A DNA stretch of 64,000 nucleotides from assembly GCA_045542485.1 (NCBI GenBank), contig JAZQLC010000066.1, positions 118,253 to 182,252 of the forward strand, written 5' to 3'. Positions 40,154 to 49,172 of this stretch are shown one piece after another. A program made the position numbers and the translations under genes. Within the stretch, counting starts at the first letter, position 1, and each line of letters starts with the position of its first letter. Origin of the DNA: SIG575 sp045542485 (GTDB taxonomy: Bacteria > Bacillota > Clostridia > Oscillospirales > Acutalibacteraceae). A model generated the notes under the pieces. It was not told the origin of the DNA. It searched no databases and worked only from the letters and a program-made list of their open reading frames with translations.

Positions 40154-42085
40154 TTATTCTTCAATTTGTTCTTTGAAAGGTTTGAATTTATGTCCGCTCC
40201 AGGACATATCAAGATGTGATGAAAACTCTAATGTGTTAAGTCGTATTCCGTGAACGATAACCGAAAGTACATTCAGTATCATATTAAGTCCGTGACCGAA
40301 CACAAGAAGTATAATTGCAAATATCATAAACATGAAGTTGCCAAGCAGTGGACCTGCAAGTTCATTTACTGTGGCGGATATCGCCGCACCTGCAAGACCA
40401 ACAGCCCAGAGACGTATATACGAAACTATATCCGAGAAAACATTGACAACACCGAGCAGAACCGAAACAATATTTTTAAGACTTGCAAGGATTGATTTTA
40501 CAATGTTTCCTTCATAGTTTGCGAATACAAAACTCATAACGAAACCTGCTATAACCATTATGAGTGCAACTGTGCCTACGGGAATACCGCTTATTATAAG
40601 ACCAAACGGGAAAACCTGAGCGTTTACAACAAAACTGAGCACCACATAAAAGATGCCTATGAGTTGCATAATTGATCCGATATCGCCGAGAATCTTTATG
40701 GACTTTCTGTTTCTTGCGGCAACTTTGATGTGTGCCACGGTAAGCTGAATGAGTGCTAATGAGAAACAGAATATCTGCAGATTCTGTGCAGTTGTAAGAC
40801 CGTATTCGCCGCTTGTCCAGAACGGATACCATATTTTGTCGGCATAGACATTGGAAATAACGGGTATTGATAGTTTTTGGAGCCATTCGGGTATATGCTC
40901 TGCGGAAAGACCGAACCACGTGCATGTCAGTGTTCCCCAAAGAATAGTCGATAAGCCAAAAAGTCCGATAAGCAGAAATGCAGGAGGAACTTCTTTTTTT
41001 GATATTACCGATTTGCCTATAAGCAGTCCTGTTACGGCACATATGAACAGTCCATATCCTCCGTCACCGAAAATAATTCCGAAGAAAATCAGGATAAACG
41101 ATAAGAACCACCCTGAAATATCGTACTCAAAATATCCGGGAACAGTGCCGAGAAAATCCGTAAGAGGATAGATAAGACTTACAAATTTGTTGTTCTTTAA
41201 TTTTGTCGGTACATTATCTTCTTCTGTTGGTTCTTCAACAAGAAGTCCCCAGGAATTTTCTTTTGCGGTTTTCCGGAGACTTTCAAGGTTTTCTTCTTCA
41301 ACAAAGCCTGTGAAGTAAGCAACGGAAACATTACTTTTTCCGTCAGCAGACAAATTTTCATTTGCCATACCTGTTGCATAAACTTCAAATTCAATTTCTT
41401 TTTCACAGGTTCTGATTGCATTTTTTATACTGTCAGTATATCCTGCAAAGGAAGAAATTTTTTCTTCGATTTCTTTAAGTCGATTGTTTAAACTTTCAAC
41501 TTTTTTTCTGATTTCAGCTGTTGAAGATTCGGGAAGCTCAAGTTTGTATGATTTTAATGAATCAACAATTTCATCCTCACCATCAAGATGTGATCTGATG
41601 AGCAGAAATTTCACAGAAGTTTTCGTTTTATGAAAAGACAGGGTTTTTACATTTTCACCCAAATTTTCATATTCCGCTTTCGGCATTTCATAAAGGGAAA
41701 TTTCAATACCTTTTTCTCTTAACTCACTAAGTTTATGGGGCTCAAGTTCTCCCCAATCTGAAAGTCTGTCAAGTTCAGCAGTGAGAGAAAGTTTTTGAGA
41801 TGAACACAATTTTTTTTCTTCCTCAAGAGCCACAATTTCCTCTGCAACGGATATTGCTTTGCGGATATCTGAGGTTTCTTGTTTTATCTTTTTGCTCTTC
41901 TTTCCTGATATGCTGAAAAGTGCACTTTCAAGCAGGGAAACTCTTTCTTTCAGTTCTTCAAGTTTTTCACCAGAACCCTGGGCTGATTCAATGTGAAGAA
42001 TTCCCAACTTGCGTAGTTTTTTCAAAGTTTCTGATTTCTTATCTCCCATAATTATGAGAGAAACTTTTTTCAAAGGCACTATCAT
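40154..42085 (-). CDS. ntpI: V-type ATP synthase subunit I
   Basis: A 643-residue stator and ion-channel subunit. The N-terminal half (about 1-310) is cytosolic with coiled coils; the C-terminal half has about seven or eight membrane helices, starting at FLSFILIFFGIIFGDGGYG, a family signature. It forms the ion half-channels next to the K ring and links to the peripheral stalk. Its ATG overlaps the stop of subunit D by 4 bases (ATGA). Confidence 0.95.
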   Translation of the reverse strand: MIVPLKKVSLIIMGDKKSETLKKLRKLGILHIESAQGSGEKLEELKERVSLLESALFSISGKKSKKIKQETSDIRKAISVAEEIVALEEEKKLCSSQKLSLTAELDRLSDWGELEPHKLSELREKGIEISLYEMPKAEYENLGENVKTLSFHKTKTSVKFLLIRSHLDGEDEIVDSLKSYKLELPESSTAEIRKKVESLNNRLKEIEEKISSFAGYTDSIKNAIRTCEKEIEFEVYATGMANENLSADGKSNVSVAYFTGFVEEENLESLRKTAKENSWGLLVEEPTEEDNVPTKLKNNKFVSLIYPLTDFLGTVPGYFEYDISGWFLSFILIFFGIIFGDGGYGLFICAVTGLLIGKSVISKKEVPPAFLLIGLFGLSTILWGTLTCTWFGLSAEHIPEWLQKLSIPVISNVYADKIWYPFWTSGEYGLTTAQNLQIFCFSLALIQLTVAHIKVAARNRKSIKILGDIGSIMQLIGIFYVVLSFVVNAQVFPFGLIISGIPVGTVALIMVIAGFVMSFVFANYEGNIVKSILASLKNIVSVLLGVVNVFSDIVSYIRLWAVGLAGAAISATVNELAGPLLGNFMFMIFAIILLVFGHGLNMILNVLSVIVHGIRLNTLEFSSHLDMSWSGHKFKPFKEQIEE

Positions 42086-42714
42086 AACGAATACACCTCC
42101 GTTTGGGAAGACATTTCGTTTCTTAATGCTATTTTACGTTTTGAGATTTTTGAACGGACAACGGCACTTACTTGTTGGTCCGCCATATAAATTGCTATTT
42201 TTTTGATGTTTTCCTCTGTTTCGGGGATTTTAACCTTTTCGAACAAGTTAACTCTCTGGGAGGTTGCCCGAAGTTCTTCTTCAAGAAGCTTTATCTGTTC
42301 ATCCAACACCTCAGCTTCAAGGTCAAGTGACATAGCCTTTTCCATGTGGTTTGCGGCAATATCAACCCAGAGGGGAGTTTCGTATAAATCATAATCTCCT
42401 CGGGAAAAATCCGCACCTTCATATACGGGAATTGTAACACCTGCGATGTTTCCCACACCTTTTCGGATATTTCTCACGGTGATTATTCCGTCAGGAAAGG
42501 CATCTGTTTCGCTGAAAACGGCAATCCAGGAACTGAAGCCTTTTTCAAGGTTTTCTCTTTCTTTTCTTACTGAAAGAGCTTTCGCCTCGATGGTGCGTAT
42601 TTCGGCCTGAAGTTGTTGTTTTTTCAGTGTCAGAGTAGGCAAATATCTCCGATACATTTTAAGGGCATCCTTCTGTATCTTCAACTCGTTTTTAGTCAAT
42701 TTGATTTTTGCCAC
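42082..42714 (-). CDS. ntpD: V-type ATP synthase subunit D (central stalk)
   Basis: A 210-residue coiled-coil rotor subunit that turns inside the A3B3 head. It starts KIKLTKNELKIQKDALKMYRRYLPTLTLKKQQL and ends in a second long helix, forming the antiparallel coiled coil with a short central domain. Co-transcribed between B and I. Confidence 0.94.
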   Translation of the reverse strand: MAKIKLTKNELKIQKDALKMYRRYLPTLTLKKQQLQAEIRTIEAKALSVRKERENLEKGFSSWIAVFSETDAFPDGIITVRNIRKGVGNIAGVTIPVYEGADFSRGDYDLYETPLWVDIAANHMEKAMSLDLEAEVLDEQIKLLEEELRATSQRVNLFEKVKIPETEENIKKIAIYMADQQVSAVVRSKISKRKIALRNEMSSQTEVYSL

Positions 42715-42725
42715 TTTAATCCTCC

Positions 42726-44021
42726 TTACTTAACTTTCCAGAATTCGTCTGTAAGGTCGGATTTAATACCGGTTTCATCTTTTTCAAAACATTCTGCAAG
42801 GATTTCCCAGCCAAGGTCGAGTGCTTCTTCAAGAGTGAGATTAACTGACAAATCCATAAGTTTGTTTTCAAAAAGCTGACCGTATTTTAATAATTTTTCA
42901 TCCCAGCGATTCATAGAAAAGCCCATGTTTTTCTTTTCCAATGTTTCTTTATAGGATGAATATAATCTGATCATAGAGTCCATAAGAATACGGTGGTCCT
43001 TACGGGTTTTACTGTTGACATTCTGCTTAAGTCGTGAAAGTGAACCGAAGGGCTCAATTCTTCCACCCTTGAGATAATACTGACCTTCTGTAATATAGCC
43101 TGTATTATCGGGTACGGGATGTGTTACATCGTCACCGGGCATTGTTGTAACTGCAAGAACTGTAACAGAGCCTGAATCGTTAAAGTCAACAGCTTTTTCG
43201 TAACGGGAAGCCAACTGTGAATAAAGGTCTCCGGGATAACCACGGTTTGAGGGAACTTGTTCCTGAGTGATGGCAATTTCTTTCATCGCATCAGCAAAGT
43301 TTGTCATATCTGTGAGAAGAACAAGAACATCCTTGTCCTGTAAAGCAAACTGCTCTGCAACTGCAAGTGCCATGTCGGGAATCATCATACATTCAACTGT
43401 AGGGTCAGATGCCGTATGAATAAACATAACCGTTTTACTTAAAGCACCGCCGTTTGAAAGTTCCTCTTTGAAGTAGAGGAAGTCGTCATATTTAAGGCCC
43501 ATACCGCCAAGAACGATAACATCCGCTTCAGCCTGCAAAGCGATTCTCGCAAGAAGCTGGTTGTAGGGTTCGCCTGAAATTGAGAAAATGGGAAGTTTCT
43601 GCGAAACAACAAGAGTATTGAACATATCAATCATGGGGATATTTGTTCTCATCATACGGTTTGCAAGAATACGCTTTGTGGGATTAACTGATGGACCGCC
43701 GATAGGTTTCATGTTGTCTGTAAGTGCAGGACCCTTATCTCTCGGTTCACCTGAACCGTTGAAAATTCTGCCGAGCAGGTCTTCGCTGAATGAAACACGC
43801 ATTTCGTGTCCGAGGAAACGGACTTCATCACCTGTCGAAACACCCTGACCACCTGCAAAAACCTGAAGTGAAACTGTGTCACCGTCAATTTTATTTACCT
43901 GAGCGAGAGATTTACCGAAACGGGTGGTAATCTGTGCCAATTCGTTATAACGTACATCCTGTGCTTTTACGGTAATAACGTTACCTGTTATTGACTCAAT
44001 TCTGTTAAAAACTTTATTCAT
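42726..44021 (-). CDS. ntpB: V-type ATP synthase subunit B
   Basis: A 431-residue non-catalytic nucleotide-binding subunit alternating with A in the head. Recognisable blocks are LGRIFNGSGEPRDKGP, GGPSVNPTKR, PIFSISGEPYNQLLARI (a degenerate P-loop lacking GKT, as expected for B) and NEPSN-equivalent TEGQYYLKGGRIEPFGSLSR. ATG 44021 lies 2 bases after the subunit A stop, with a GGTGGTGAG site inside the A gene; the GTG at 44027 is less likely. Confidence 0.96.
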   Translation of the reverse strand: MNKVFNRIESITGNVITVKAQDVRYNELAQITTRFGKSLAQVNKIDGDTVSLQVFAGGQGVSTGDEVRFLGHEMRVSFSEDLLGRIFNGSGEPRDKGPALTDNMKPIGGPSVNPTKRILANRMMRTNIPMIDMFNTLVVSQKLPIFSISGEPYNQLLARIALQAEADVIVLGGMGLKYDDFLYFKEELSNGGALSKTVMFIHTASDPTVECMMIPDMALAVAEQFALQDKDVLVLLTDMTNFADAMKEIAITQEQVPSNRGYPGDLYSQLASRYEKAVDFNDSGSVTVLAVTTMPGDDVTHPVPDNTGYITEGQYYLKGGRIEPFGSLSRLKQNVNSKTRKDHRILMDSMIRLYSSYKETLEKKNMGFSMNRWDEKLLKYGQLFENKLMDLSVNLTLEEALDLGWEILAECFEKDETGIKSDLTDEFWKVK

Positions 44022-44023
44022 TC

Positions 44024-45793
44024 TCACTCACCACCCTTTAACAAAAGCTCTGCTTGTCTGTTTATTTTACCTTGTCTTTCTTTATACAATGCATCAATTT
44101 CATTTTCAGCATTTCCGAATGCATCACTTTCAAATTCTGTATAGTTCCAGTCTATGAATTTCTGACGCAAACGGTTGAAGAAACTTCTTGCGTCATCCTT
44201 GTTGTCAAGTGAATATTCACTGCCGAGAACATATACCAGTTTATCTGTAACATAACGCTGACGGGCTGTTGTGCAGTTAGCCTCAATGGGGTCAAAGGAG
44301 TTCTGCTGTAAATAAACAGCGTCAAGCATTTCTGCTTTAAGGTAGATAACATAGTCTGAAATAGTTGTACCTTCTTCGCCCACAACTTTCATCATCGATC
44401 CGATTTCATCGCCGTGGAGAAGAATATTTTTTAAGAAGCCTGATTTTGCAGGGTCTGTGACTGTTTTATATTTTGACCAGGAAATAAGGGGGTCAATTGC
44501 AGGATATTTTCTTGCATCTGAACGTTCACGTGAAAGACCGTGGAAAGCACCCACAACCTTAAGAGTTGCCTGAGTAACAGGCTCTTCAAAGTTACCGCCT
44601 GCAGGGGAAACTGTACCGCCGATTGTAACTGAGCCTTTGCTTCCGTCAGGAAGAAGTACACATCCTGCTCTTTCATAGAATGCGGCAATGTATGATTCAA
44701 GATATGCGGGGAAAGCTTCTTCACCGGGGATTTCTTCAAGTCTGCCTGACATTTCACGCATCGCCTGTGCCCAACGTGATGTGGAATCAGCAAGCATTAA
44801 AACGTTGAGACCCATCTGTCTGTAATACTCGGCAAGTGTTACTGCTGTGTAAACTGATGCTTCACGGGAAGCAACGGGCATTGAAGAAGTATTACACACA
44901 ATAATTGTTCTTTCCATAAGAGAACGTCCTGTTCTGGGGTCTGTAAGTTCAGGGAACTCTGTAAGAGTTTCAACAACTTCACCTGCACGTTCACCGCAGG
45001 CTGCGATGATAACTATGTCCACGTCTGCGTACTTTGAAGTTGTGTGCTGTAAAACTGTTTTGCCTGCACCGAAAGGACCGGGAGTGCAATAAGTTCCGCC
45101 CTTTGCAACGGGGAAGAAAGAGTCAATAAGACGTACCTTTGTTTCCATTGTTTCTGTAGGTGCAAGTCGTTCGCTATAGCATTTGACAGCACGTTTTACA
45201 GGCCATTTAAAAGCCATTGAAACGGGAGTTTCTCTGCCTCTTTCGTCAGAAAGCACGGCAATTGTTTCGTTTATTGTATATTCGCCTTTATCTGCAATTG
45301 ATTTAAGTGTATAATTGCCGAGCAGATAGAACGGTACAAAAATTTTATGTGTGAACGGACCTTCGGGAACTGTACCTAAATATTCACCGGCACGTAGGTT
45401 ATCACCGATTTTTGCTGTGGGAGTAAACTCCCATTTCTTTTCAGCGTCAAGTCCGTCAGCGTAGTTACCTCTTTCAAGGAACCAACCGGCTTGTTCTGCC
45501 AATATGGGCAGGGGATTCTGCAGTCCGTCATAAATCTGTCCCAGAAGTCCTGGGCCTAACTGTGCAGAGAGCATTTCGCCTGTGAAGTCAACATCGTCAC
45601 CGCATTTAATGCCACCTGTCATTTCATAAACCTGAATTTGTGCGATGTTTCCGCGGATACGGATAACCTCGCTTTTGAGTTTTATATTGTCAACATTAAC
45701 GTAGCAGATTTCGTTCATAGAAACGTTGCCTTCAAACCTTACTGATACAAGGTTGCCGTTAATGCTCACTACTTTACCTTTGTTTTCGGTCAT
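44024..45793 (-). CDS. ntpA: V-type ATP synthase subunit A (catalytic)
   Basis: A 589-residue catalytic subunit. Walker A is GPFGAGKT (239-246) and the catalytic Glu lies in GERAGEVVE. The family's non-homologous insert follows the N-terminal barrel (about 110-200), and LADSTSRWAQAMREMSGRLEEIPGEE is the Walker B/arm region. It hydrolyses or makes ATP coupled to ion flow. Its ATG overlaps the preceding stop by one base. Confidence 0.97.
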   Translation of the reverse strand: MTENKGKVVSINGNLVSVRFEGNVSMNEICYVNVDNIKLKSEVIRIRGNIAQIQVYEMTGGIKCGDDVDFTGEMLSAQLGPGLLGQIYDGLQNPLPILAEQAGWFLERGNYADGLDAEKKWEFTPTAKIGDNLRAGEYLGTVPEGPFTHKIFVPFYLLGNYTLKSIADKGEYTINETIAVLSDERGRETPVSMAFKWPVKRAVKCYSERLAPTETMETKVRLIDSFFPVAKGGTYCTPGPFGAGKTVLQHTTSKYADVDIVIIAACGERAGEVVETLTEFPELTDPRTGRSLMERTIIVCNTSSMPVASREASVYTAVTLAEYYRQMGLNVLMLADSTSRWAQAMREMSGRLEEIPGEEAFPAYLESYIAAFYERAGCVLLPDGSKGSVTIGGTVSPAGGNFEEPVTQATLKVVGAFHGLSRERSDARKYPAIDPLISWSKYKTVTDPAKSGFLKNILLHGDEIGSMMKVVGEEGTTISDYVIYLKAEMLDAVYLQQNSFDPIEANCTTARQRYVTDKLVYVLGSEYSLDNKDDARSFFNRLRQKFIDWNYTEFESDAFGNAENEIDALYKERQGKINRQAELLLKGGE

Positions 45794-46347
45794 TACATAA
45801 CCTCCGTTTTATTTCCATCCATAATGGAATTGTAAATATTTCTGTATGCTTTTTCTCCACTTGATTTATCGAAATTTCTTATACGTTCGATGATTTTCAA
45901 TTTAAGCCCGTAATAGAACACAAATTCTTCCGAAAAAGAGTCCATAGGTCTGAGTGTTTCAAGAAAATCAAGACGATAGTTGTTCAGAAATTTTTCTGCT
46001 TCCATAGGATTTTCAATTTCTATTGCAGTGTGTACTGCCTGAAGAAGTGCAGGAGAAAGAGAACTGTTCTCTGTGTCAAAAGATTTGTCCATTTTATCAG
46101 CCCGGAGTTTTCCTAGAGTAAATCGAAGATTTCTTTCGCCCTCGTTCCATTTTTCAATGAGAGCTGATGTTGATTTTTCAGGAGTTCTTGGAGGAATAAG
46201 AGATAATTTTCCCAATTCGCTTTGAGATTTTTTTGAAAGGAATCGCTGACAAAGTTCCAAAAAGCGTTCCTCTGTAATCGGCAGAGGATTGTTTTCAGAA
46301 ATTCCGTCAAGTGACGGCAATTGAGATATCAGATAGTATTCTGCCAT
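45793..46347 (-). CDS. DUF2764-type protein in the V-ATPase operon, presumed subunit C/d equivalent
   Basis: A 184-residue soluble protein starting MAEYYLISQLPSLDGI, typical of DUF2764 proteins that occupy the E-A gap of Spirochaete- and Bacteroidetes-type V-ATPase operons. The larger canonical subunit C (about 330 residues) is absent here. I infer that it links the rotor stalk to the membrane ring. Helical, no membrane segment. It is 2 bases from subunit E and overlaps A by one base. Confidence 0.75.
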   Translation of the reverse strand: MAEYYLISQLPSLDGISENNPLPITEERFLELCQRFLSKKSQSELGKLSLIPPRTPEKSTSALIEKWNEGERNLRFTLGKLRADKMDKSFDTENSSLSPALLQAVHTAIEIENPMEAEKFLNNYRLDFLETLRPMDSFSEEFVFYYGLKLKIIERIRNFDKSSGEKAYRNIYNSIMDGNKTEVM

Positions 46348-46349
46348 AA

Positions 46350-46958
46350 TTATTCAGCCTCTTTCAGAAGTGCAGTAACTTTGGGACTGAGATAGTTTGA
46401 AAGCATATCTGTAACAGCCTCAGCAGAATAATCGTAATAAACTGTTCCGTTATCTGTTGCTATACGGAAACCGCCGTCAAAATTATCATTTGCTCTGAGT
46501 GTAACACCGCCAAGCATTTTTGTTTTGAGCTCTGCAAGGAGTGCATTTTCAAACTTTGCCAGGTCATTGCTGTTAAGAATTACAGAAAGTTCTTCTGCTT
46601 CGGGTTTGTCCGACCAACATTCAACGGCATTAATAATGAGTTTAGCAAAATCATCTGATGAATAAACTGCATTTACATTGTTGCCAACAATCGCCTTAAG
46701 TTCTCTCGTGACACTTTCTCTGAATGAGATAAGAAGGTTACGACCTGCCTGACGGATTGCATCTTCACCTGATTTTACAATTTTTTCGTTTTCATTTTTG
46801 GCGTTGGCAATAATTTTATCTGCCTGAGCCTGTGCGTCGGAGATGATTTTTTCAGCTTCGGCTTTTGCAGAAACAAGAATTGCTTCCGCTTTACTTTCAG
46901 CCACTTCTACTCCGTCTTTTTTTATCTGCTCAATAAGTTCTTCAAGTTGTATTTCCAT
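46350..46958 (-). CDS. ntpE: V-type ATP synthase subunit E (peripheral stalk)
   Basis: A 202-residue stalk subunit: a long Ala/Lys/Glu-rich helix (about 10-70, ILVSAKAEAEKIISDAQAQA) and a compact C-terminal alpha/beta domain that caps the head. No separate subunit G, its usual coiled-coil partner, is encoded in the operon. First gene, preceded by AAGGAGA and a structured leader. Confidence 0.9.
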   Translation of the reverse strand: MEIQLEELIEQIKKDGVEVAESKAEAILVSAKAEAEKIISDAQAQADKIIANAKNENEKIVKSGEDAIRQAGRNLLISFRESVTRELKAIVGNNVNAVYSSDDFAKLIINAVECWSDKPEAEELSVILNSNDLAKFENALLAELKTKMLGGVTLRANDNFDGGFRIATDNGTVYYDYSAEAVTDMLSNYLSPKVTALLKEAE

Positions 46959-46998
46959 TATACAGTCTCCTTTTCAGTTTGTTCTGAATAATAGTAAT

Positions 46999-47061
46999 GT
47001 GTTTTTTGTGTTCCATAAAAAACACAAAAGGAACCAACATCCTCTGCAGTCAGCTGGTTCC
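46999..47061 (-). promoter_or_regulatory. Attenuator-like hairpins in the V-ATPase leader
   Basis: In the ~125-base leader, minus-strand GGAACCA (47061-47055) pairs with TGGTTCC (47036-47030) and is followed by TTTTGTGTTTTTT: a terminator-like structure. The following TGTGTTTTTT can pair with AAAAAACACA downstream (to 46999), and the T tract lies in both structures, so they may compete. The trigger is unknown. Confidence 0.5.
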
Positions 47062-47090
47062 CAAAATACATTATTAATTTAATTTAGTTC

Positions 47091-47118
47091 ATTATAGCAC
47101 AAGTTGATTATTTGTCAA
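47091..47118 (-). promoter_or_regulatory. Promoter of the V-ATPase operon
   Basis: Minus strand TTGACA (47118-47113), 16 bases, TATAAT (47096-47091): perfect hexamers, slightly short spacing. Confidence 0.8.
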
Positions 47119-47198
47119 GATTTCAATGCACGAAAAAATATAAAAAAGTAATTTTTATTGCCCTAATAAGTACAGGAAAACTCATAAAACTGCAACAT

Positions 47199-47380
47199 TA
47201 TCCCCAAAATGACGAATTGTACAAAACAGCGTAATCAATGCCAAATCAGATACCGCTGCCCATACAATAGTATTGATAGCGGTATCGTTGTTTTATTCAT
47301 AAAAACCTTATAACATAGGCATTCACAAAAACAAGCGTTGCATTTGGGAACTAAACTCTCCCTCCTGCAACGCTTTTTTA
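47199..47380. repeat. Composite dispersed repeat, copy 3
   Basis: In order: a GACGAATTGTA...TAATCAATGCC block (47208-47242), the tRNA-fMet-type terminator GATACCGCT/AGCGGTATC (47249-47286), and the AAGCGTTGCA/TGCAACGCTT hairpin (47333-47375). All three blocks also occur near 57.75-58.05 kb, in a different order. No gene lies in 47119-47484. Confidence 0.85.
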
Positions 47381-47484
47381 CTATTTAGAAGTCCCCTTTA
47401 TTTTATTACATGAAAACCTATGTCACCTACCGTTGAGCTGTTCGGATGACCTGATTTTCATAATCAAAACTTGACGATTGAAAT

Positions 47485-48453
47485 TTACCATGAATACATT
47501 ATCTCCGGATTTTCAAAAATTTCATCAAGCTTTTTTATAAAAGGAGTAAGTTCATAAGCTCCACCTATTTTATGATCAAAATTCAATCCGAAAGGTAAAA
47601 TTTGTTTGGTTTCCAAACGCAAATTTCCGTTTTCATCTTCATAAACACACTTTTTTTCTCTGAGTCTGCCCATACTGAAAAGAAATACCTGAGGATACAG
47701 AAGAGGACCGCTTACAATATTAAAATTAGAATTATTGCAAATAGCACCCCAGTTTGTAAAACAAACTGTGCCCTCATTCAATTCCTCTATTTTTACATCA
47801 CAATCCGGTTGTAAATCTTTTTTACCTATAATTTTAAGAAAATCCGATTTAAGTGTTTTTGACAGATGAACTATCTTTCTTTTGCCGAAAGAAGCACTTA
47901 AAGACTGACGCAAAGGAGAAACAATTCTACCTTTTGAAAGTTCTCCTATTACGCGCTGTCTTGACACTTCAAACATAACTTCATCTAAATCTGACGTTTC
48001 CAACCTTTTACGGGCATCTGACGCAATCAAAGCAATTTCTTCAAGAGTTTTATCTTCAAGGTTCCTAAGCTTCATCTGAAAGGTTGTTCCGTCAGACTTG
48101 CATATAGCCATAGATACATTTATATGCTTTTTTATTATGAGTTCACCCGAAGTTGAGGTGTGATTGTATTTATAATGTGCATTTAGTCTGGGTGCAGCTT
48201 TGAGACCCTCTATAAGAATCTTCATGACAATAGTGTTCAGTGTAAGCTTATATCCGCATTCAGACTTAAGTTTATTAAAGACTTCCATAAATTTTGTTGC
48301 GTCGGCATCATATGTACCGCAGACAGACGGAGAATTTCTTTGTCCGTTAACAAATGCATTACTCATCATTTTGTCACTCATGGTCATATATTCTATTCTA
48401 TCTTCTTTATCCGGACTAAGTCTTGCTGCTTTCATATATTCTCTCAAAGTCAT
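47485..48453 (-). CDS. Stand-alone E2-like acyltransferase domain protein
   Basis: A 322-residue protein with the chloramphenicol-acetyltransferase/2-oxoacid dehydrogenase E2 catalytic fold (KLTLNTIVMKILIEGLKAAPRLNAHY; LPFGLNFDHKIGGAYELTPF at 286-305). The catalytic His294 is present in DHKIGGA, but the usual following Asp-Gly (HRxxDG) is Gly-Gly. There is no lipoyl or E1-binding domain, so it is not a pyruvate dehydrogenase subunit. It is divergent from a double-glycine peptide gene, and might acylate a peptide or another small molecule; this is speculation. ATG 48453 follows TGGAGTG. Confidence 0.65.
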   Translation of the reverse strand: MTLREYMKAARLSPDKEDRIEYMTMSDKMMSNAFVNGQRNSPSVCGTYDADATKFMEVFNKLKSECGYKLTLNTIVMKILIEGLKAAPRLNAHYKYNHTSTSGELIIKKHINVSMAICKSDGTTFQMKLRNLEDKTLEEIALIASDARKRLETSDLDEVMFEVSRQRVIGELSKGRIVSPLRQSLSASFGKRKIVHLSKTLKSDFLKIIGKKDLQPDCDVKIEELNEGTVCFTNWGAICNNSNFNIVSGPLLYPQVFLFSMGRLREKKCVYEDENGNLRLETKQILPFGLNFDHKIGGAYELTPFIKKLDEIFENPEIMYSW

Positions 48454-48733
48454 AATAAACACTCCAGATTTTAATATGCTGTGCCATATTGAATTATCGT
48501 TTTTCATATTTTTATTTCTGATTCCGATATCTGTAACATTCCGCATAAATTTTACCATAATCATTGCACAACAAAAACAACACAAATAACCTTTTGTGTC
48601 GATTTTACAATTATGAACAAGAGAATTTTTAATGTAAAAAGAAGGTTTTGTAACACAGACACTTACAAATCATAACCACCGGTTAGGCGGAATATTTATT
48701 CTGCTTTGCGGTATATACAAAGTGATTTACATA

Positions 48734-48762
48734 TTGAATGTTAATTCCTATTATGATATAAT
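48734..48762 (+). promoter_or_regulatory. Promoter of the first leader-peptide gene
   Basis: TTGAAT (48734-48739), 17 bases, TATAAT (48757-48762), followed by AGGAGG (48781-48786). Confidence 0.75.
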
Positions 48763-48794
48763 AATAGTAAGTTATGCTAAAGGAGGAATAAACC

Positions 48795-48986
48795 ATGTCT
48801 GAAAACAAGAAAAAGATCTCCGAAAATACTGAAAACAAACTTCTGACAGACGACCAATTGGAAAAGGTCTCCGGTGGCGAGGGGATTCCGACTGTGTGGC
48901 CGGTGTTATATAAGCGCCACTCTGACGATTGCACGAATGTTGATGATAAAGAATTATATGAGTACCCCCTGAACAACTCGAAATAA
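48795..48986 (+). CDS. Double-glycine leader peptide, putative secreted bacteriocin or signal
   Basis: A 63-residue precursor. The leader ends LTDDQLEKVSGG (17-28), the classic double-glycine site with hydrophobic residues at -4, -7 and -12, recognised by C39 peptidase transporters such as that encoded at 50371. The predicted mature part, about 35 residues, begins EGIPTVWPVLYKRH and has a single Cys, so no disulphide or lanthionine pair is likely within one chain. Excellent ribosome site. It is separated from the TetR-export operon by a terminator. Confidence 0.85.
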   Translation: MSENKKKISENTENKLLTDDQLEKVSGGEGIPTVWPVLYKRHSDDCTNVDDKELYEYPLNNSK

Positions 48987-49012
48987 TACGGCAACAACAA
49001 ATAATACAACCA

Positions 49013-49045
49013 AAATCCTGAATGCAGCAGCGTTCGGGATTTTTA
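49013..49045 (+). terminator. Terminator of the leader-peptide gene
   Basis: AATCCTGAA (49014-49022) pairs with TTCGGGATT (49033-49041, one G-T pair), then TTTTACTTTTT. Confidence 0.8.
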
Positions 49046-49092
49046 CTTTTTAAAATGTATTCAGGATTTATCGTCTGAATATTTTAAATATA

Positions 49093-49134
49093 TTGACAAT
49101 AAGTTTGATTTATTGTAAAATAGAACGTGTTCTA
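49093..49134 (+). promoter_or_regulatory. TetR-controlled promoter of the export operon
   Basis: TTGACA (49093-49098), 17 bases, TAAAAT (49116-49121). The palindrome TAGAAC-GT-GTTCTA (49121-49134) begins at the last -10 base, and a further half site ATTCTA lies at 49141-49146. An occupied palindrome would block the start site; the TetR gene follows directly. Confidence 0.8.
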
Positions 49135-49172
49135 AAACATATTCTATTTTTGACTATTGAGGAGTCCCGGTG

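Noticed and set aside
47485..48453. Pyruvate dehydrogenase E2 subunit
   Set aside because: No lipoyl or E1-binding domains, no E1/E3 genes nearby, and the catalytic motif is altered.
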